A stretch of DNA of 64,000 nt from Leptolyngbya iicbica LK. Lineage in GTDB: Bacteria; Cyanobacteriota; Cyanobacteriia; Phormidesmidales; Phormidesmidaceae. The position numbers and the translations under genes are program-made. Shown here one piece after another: positions 59,325 through 64,000 of the stretch. The notes beneath the pieces were generated by a model. The model had not been told where the DNA came from. It made no database searches and worked only from the letters and a program-made list of their open reading frames with translations. Each line of letters opens with the position of its first letter. The stretch's first letter is position 1. Where the stretch lies: assembly GCF_004212215.1 (NCBI RefSeq), contig NZ_QVFV01000008.1:119808-183807 (forward strand). The letters are read 5' to 3'.

Positions 59325-60506
59325 ATGAATAAAAGCTGTATCTTGGTGGTCGATGATGACCCCATCAACTTTGACGTAATTGAGGCTTTATTAGATCGGT
59401 GCGACTACGAGTTTCACTATGTCAATAGTGGTGAATCAGCTTTGGTGGCACTGAATAAAGTAAACCCCGATTTGATCTTGCTAGATGTCATGATGCCGGG
59501 TATTAATGGGGCCGAAACCTGTCAAAAAATTCGGGCTCAAGCTCAATGGAAGACTGTGCCGATCATCATGGTGACAGCTTTAGATAACAACCTGATCATG
59601 TCCCATTGTCTGACGGCTGGGGCCAACGATTTTGTGACTAAACCCATTAACTCAATTGAGTTAAAAGCCCGCATTCAGTCAATGTTGCGGATGAAACAAC
59701 AGTATGATGAAATTCAAAATTTATCGGCTCTGCAAGCCAACACAGTCTCATTTTTACAAGAAACTTTAGATGAGCTGCGAGGTAATTTAGCTCGGAGCCT
59801 ATCCCATGAATTGAACACGCCCATTAACGGTATTTTAGGCACCCTATCGCTTCTTAAAGATGACCTTGAAGAGATGGATGTGGATGAGATCAAGGAAATC
59901 TTAGACTGGACTGAAACATCAACTCGCCGTTTAGAAGGTCTGACTCAGAAGTTTTTAATTTATCTGGAACTGGAGTTAAAGCACTCGTCTTCATCTTCTC
60001 AAGAGGACTCAGAGGATTGGCTATTTCCGGGTGATGGATTACTCGCAGAACTGTCTACCTGTGCTCAAAAAATGGGGCGAGCCTCAGACTTAATGTGTGA
60101 TTTTGACGCTGGGCCAGTATCGATATCGCAGCGGTATTTGGTGATTGCCCTGCGAGAGCTGGTGGATAATGCCTTGAAGTTTTCACAACCCGATACCCCT
60201 ATTAACGTAATGGGGAAAATTGATCAGAATCAACTAACCCTGACAGTGCAAGACTTTGGCCGTGGTATGACACCTGAGCAAACCACCAAAATTGGTGCTT
60301 TTATGCAGTTTGATCGACAGCTGTATGAACAACAAGGCGTGGGAATTGGCTTGCGTATCGTGCATAAAATTGTCGAACAGGCTGGTGGGACGTTTGAAGT
60401 ACACAGCCAAGTGGCATCTGGTACGAAGGTGATGATCCATTTACCCCTGAATTTAGCGATCGCCCCTGACGTCAACACAGCATCCATCAACCCTTCTCAG
60501 GACTGA
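59325..60506 (+). CDS. Receiver-histidine kinase (REC-HK)
   Basis: A 393-residue protein with an N-terminal receiver (about 5-120; Asp in LILLDVMMPGINGAE, Lys in DFVTKPINSIEL), a HisKA-like helix pair with His in SLSHELNTPINGILG near 158, and a HATPase (about 270-385; LRELVDNALKFSQ, DFGRGM and GVGIGLRIVHKIVE). It resembles cyanobacterial kinases that receive phosphate on their own receiver from another kinase. The ATG at 59325 is the family-like start; the frame is open to 59292. It is the fourth consecutive plus-strand signalling gene. Confidence 0.9.
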   Translation: MNKSCILVVDDDPINFDVIEALLDRCDYEFHYVNSGESALVALNKVNPDLILLDVMMPGINGAETCQKIRAQAQWKTVPIIMVTALDNNLIMSHCLTAGANDFVTKPINSIELKARIQSMLRMKQQYDEIQNLSALQANTVSFLQETLDELRGNLARSLSHELNTPINGILGTLSLLKDDLEEMDVDEIKEILDWTETSTRRLEGLTQKFLIYLELELKHSSSSSQEDSEDWLFPGDGLLAELSTCAQKMGRASDLMCDFDAGPVSISQRYLVIALRELVDNALKFSQPDTPINVMGKIDQNQLTLTVQDFGRGMTPEQTTKIGAFMQFDRQLYEQQGVGIGLRIVHKIVEQAGGTFEVHSQVASGTKVMIHLPLNLAIAPDVNTASINPSQD

Positions 60507-60670
60507 CCAAACCGCAAGTAACACGTCCTTGCAATGGATTTAGCCGTCATGGCTGAGGGCTTTGAAACTCTAGAGTCGATGGTGCGTTGTTGCTCAAGGG
60601 CGATCGCCTCTACCAGTGGTGTCGGCCACCTGCGCCAGGGTCAAGGTATCTGCCATGCCCGCTGCTATCC

Positions 60671-62326
<1,656 letters not shown>

Positions 62327-62460
62327 TCAGTGCCTACTGGCGATCTCGCGCCCTCTCCTCACCCAGTTGCCAGGGGCGATCGCCACGTCCCGTTGAAATT
62401 TCAACCCATTAATTTTGCCACAGCCCTGCAAATTCACGCGGGAGATTTGTCCAGGGTCTC

Positions 62461-63051
62461 TTAACCACGAATTGCAAAAATTTCTCTAGGACTTAGGGCA
62501 AATTCCGGTACCACAGTTGACTTCAGTTTTTCGCTGTCGGTATACACGCTGTCCTCGTAGCGTCCATTGACCCAGAGGCAAAGCGTCACCTGCTGAGTGG
62601 CTGGGTCAACGATCCAATATTCAGCGATGCCCCGAGCGGCGTACTCGGTATGCTTATAGCGATAATCTCGTTCTTGATTGACTTGTCCAGGGCTGACAAT
62701 CTCGACCACGAGGGCTGGTGGTGGCATATCGCGGGTAATGGTGGCGCGACGGGCGTCGGCGATCGCGGCTTTTGACTCTGCTGTATGCACCAGCAAATCA
62801 GGAATGCGGCAGGTGGCCCGTCGTCCGGTTACTTCAATCTCAGTATCTTTGTAGGCGATCAGCGTAATCGGTAGCAGCTTAGCGAGCTCAAACAGCAGCT
62901 TTCTAGCAATGTCGTTGTTGCCTTCAGATTCGGGTGGCATCTCGACGATCGCTCCATTCACGAGTTCTTGCCGCTGGTCGGTGTCGCGATCACGGGCCAG
63001 GTATTCCTCAAAGGTTAAGTAATTGGATGGGCGAGAGACGGCTTGGCTCAT
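62461..63051 (-). CDS. Uma2-family (DUF820) putative endonuclease
   Basis: A complete 196-residue Uma2 protein. These are numerous in cyanobacteria and carry a PD-(D/E)XK-like nuclease fold; their biological role is not settled. Family features: LTFEEYLARD, RQELVNGAIVEMPPESEGNN, the acidic positions in CRIPDLLV and ALVVEIVSPGQ, and the tail YRYKHTEYAARGIAEYWIVD. It is intact, unlike the fragment at 24683-24835. No partner gene is obvious. Confidence 0.9.
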   Translation of the reverse strand: MSQAVSRPSNYLTFEEYLARDRDTDQRQELVNGAIVEMPPESEGNNDIARKLLFELAKLLPITLIAYKDTEIEVTGRRATCRIPDLLVHTAESKAAIADARRATITRDMPPPALVVEIVSPGQVNQERDYRYKHTEYAARGIAEYWIVDPATQQVTLCLWVNGRYEDSVYTDSEKLKSTVVPEFALSPREIFAIRG

Positions 63052-63270
63052 GGGAACGATCTCCGCAGCAATAAACCTATTTTAACGATGGGATGTTCTG
63101 GGCGATCAAGACCGACTGCTCAACGATTCCCGCCCGGCTCTGAATGGTTCCCACCTAACCCCGAAGCGTTCCCGCCTGCCGCGCAATGAATGTTGACGAC
63201 GGCGAAGGACACGTCCTGTTTGCGCAGGCGATCGCGCACAGTAGAGACAGAGTGATCGGCCATCATTGGG

Positions 63271-63417
63271 ATGTCTCGCCAACCTCGTCAGCTACTTGCA
63301 GGCTATTGCTACCACGTCACAGTGCGATGCAACAATCGCGAATTTCGGCGCACGCAGTTTGAGTGTCGGGAATTGTTGCTGTCTGCCATTAAACGCTGCC
63401 AGGAGAAATTTGGCTTT
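63271..63417 (+). pseudogene. Truncated IS200/REP-type tyrosine transposase
   Basis: The translation from ATG 63271, including GYCYHVTVRCNNREFRRTQF and LLLSAIKRCQEKFGF, is the N-terminus of a Y1/RAYT transposase. Similarity stops abruptly after KFGF, before the HUH motif expected in the following segment, so the gene is inactive. The remaining codons to 63456 come from the antisense strand of the DUF559 gene. Confidence 0.8.
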
Positions 63418-63418
63418 G

Positions 63419-63802
63419 CTATCGTACTGGATGACTTGAAATCCAAGCCCGAATAGTGGTCAAAACGGCTTCCGTTTCATGCTGTACCTCACTATTCTGA
63501 AATCGTAGAAAGTTAATACCTAAAGATTCAAGCCGTGATTGTCGATAGCGATCTTGAATTTGAGACTCTTTGCAATTATGAGAAGAACCATCGACCTCAA
63601 TTGCTAGTTTCAGCCGCTTGCAGTAGAAGTCAACAATGTATTCATCAATTGGTTTTTGGCGATCAAAGTCAAAGCCAGCCATCTGTTTACCTTTGAGATG
63701 CTGCCATAAGGTTATTTCAGCTGGCGTCATGTTGTTTCTTAGCCGCCGAGCGATCGCTTTTAGCTTTGGGTTATAGGGTAGAAAGTCAGGAGTTTTGCCC
63801 AT
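63419..63802 (-). CDS. DUF559 / Vsr-like endonuclease-domain protein
   Basis: A 127-residue protein of the DUF559 family, related to the very-short-patch-repair endonuclease fold. Recognisable segments: RRLRNNMTPAEITLWQHLKG, QKPIDEYIVDFYCKRLKLAI and EVDGSSHNCKESQIQDRYRQ, with the Asp and Glu-Val-Asp of the nuclease core, then LGINFLRFQNSEV. DUF559 proteins often accompany mobile elements and other genes as single ORFs; their activity is mostly untested. Its TAG stop lies within 5 bp of where the transposase similarity breaks off. Confidence 0.88.
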   Translation of the reverse strand: MGKTPDFLPYNPKLKAIARRLRNNMTPAEITLWQHLKGKQMAGFDFDRQKPIDEYIVDFYCKRLKLAIEVDGSSHNCKESQIQDRYRQSRLESLGINFLRFQNSEVQHETEAVLTTIRAWISSHPVR

Positions 63803-63813
63803 CGCTCATCTTT

Positions 63814-63841
63814 GTCTGGGATAGTTGTAGCATTCCCAGAC
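63814..63841. repeat. 8-bp inverted repeat upstream of DUF559 gene
   Basis: GTCTGGGA (63814-63821) and TCCCAGAC (63834-63841) are perfect complements with a 12-base spacer, just upstream of the DUF559 start. It could be an operator or the end of a mobile element. Confidence 0.5.
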
Positions 63842-63876
63842 AATCATCCTGAAGCGGTCTGGTAAGTGACAAGAAC

Positions 63877-63904
63877 CCACCCCTAGCCCCTCCCTCGGAG
63901 GGGA
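63877..63904. repeat. Dispersed palindromic repeat near right edge
   Basis: CCCACCCCTAGCCCCTCC followed by CTC and GGAGGGGA; the perfect stem is CCCCTCC (63887-63893) with GGAGGGG (63897-63903). It resembles the block at 59151-59178. Confidence 0.6.
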
Positions 63905-64000
63905 ATTGGCTAAGTCCAACCAAAGTACAGGGACAAAACTATGGCGGTGAAAGCTGCAAGCTAACCGTGGTCGGGATTTGACAAATCGAGGAGCGAGGCG

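Overview
The window is chromosomal DNA of a cyanobacterium, most likely of the Leptolyngbya-like grade (the lineage is inference). The HIP1 octamer GCGATCGC is scattered everywhere, and several genes are restricted to, or typical of, oxygenic phototrophs: psbI and psb32 (photosystem II), ccmP (carboxysome shell), a phycobiliprotein-like gene, a cyanobacterial LptD-like (DUF3769) protein, a SigC-type group 2 sigma factor and a CyaC-type hybrid adenylate cyclase. I see no rRNA, tRNA, CRISPR array or complete insertion sequence.

Layout. 1-2.3 kb: minC (cut by the left edge), tilS and ccmP. 2.3-13.7 kb: mostly minus-strand signalling, with a multi-PAS histidine kinase, an orphan phycobiliprotein-like protein, a SpoIIE-type phosphatase, a TonB-like proline-rich protein and the CyaC-like cyclase. 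14-24.7 kb: housekeeping and envelope genes (GNAT, ftsW, LptD-like, psbI, GH38 alpha-mannosidase, orphan sdhC, a miniature PBP4-type peptidase). 24.7-27.7 kb: an AT-rich insert holding two tandem long paralogous proteins of no recognised family, bordered by a truncated Uma2 gene. 27.9-32 kb: clpB, a lipoprotein and psb32. 32.3-36.7 kb: one very large gene with three TIR modules, a membrane segment and 15 WD40 repeats. 36.8-51.1 kb: priA, sigC-like, a GT81-like glycosyltransferase, a D27-like isomerase, a TauE/LysR divergent pair, a TldE/PmbA-like protease, a ClC-CBS-USP chloride transporter, a DM13 protein and a DUF4349 lipoprotein. 52.2-60.5 kb: four consecutive plus-strand signalling genes. 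60.7-64 kb: pyrG, an intact Uma2 gene, a broken REP-type transposase and a DUF559 gene.

The best candidates for an undescribed system are the AT-rich two-gene cassette (24924-27661) and the triple-TIR/WD40 membrane protein (32317-36723). Both look like accessory, possibly conflict-related loci set among conserved housekeeping genes. Other points of interest are a ClC protein whose gating glutamate is replaced by glutamine, a contiguous set of sensor kinases and receivers that could form a phosphorelay, and palindromic repeats in several intergenic spacers. All functional assignments come from reading the translations by eye; no database search was run.
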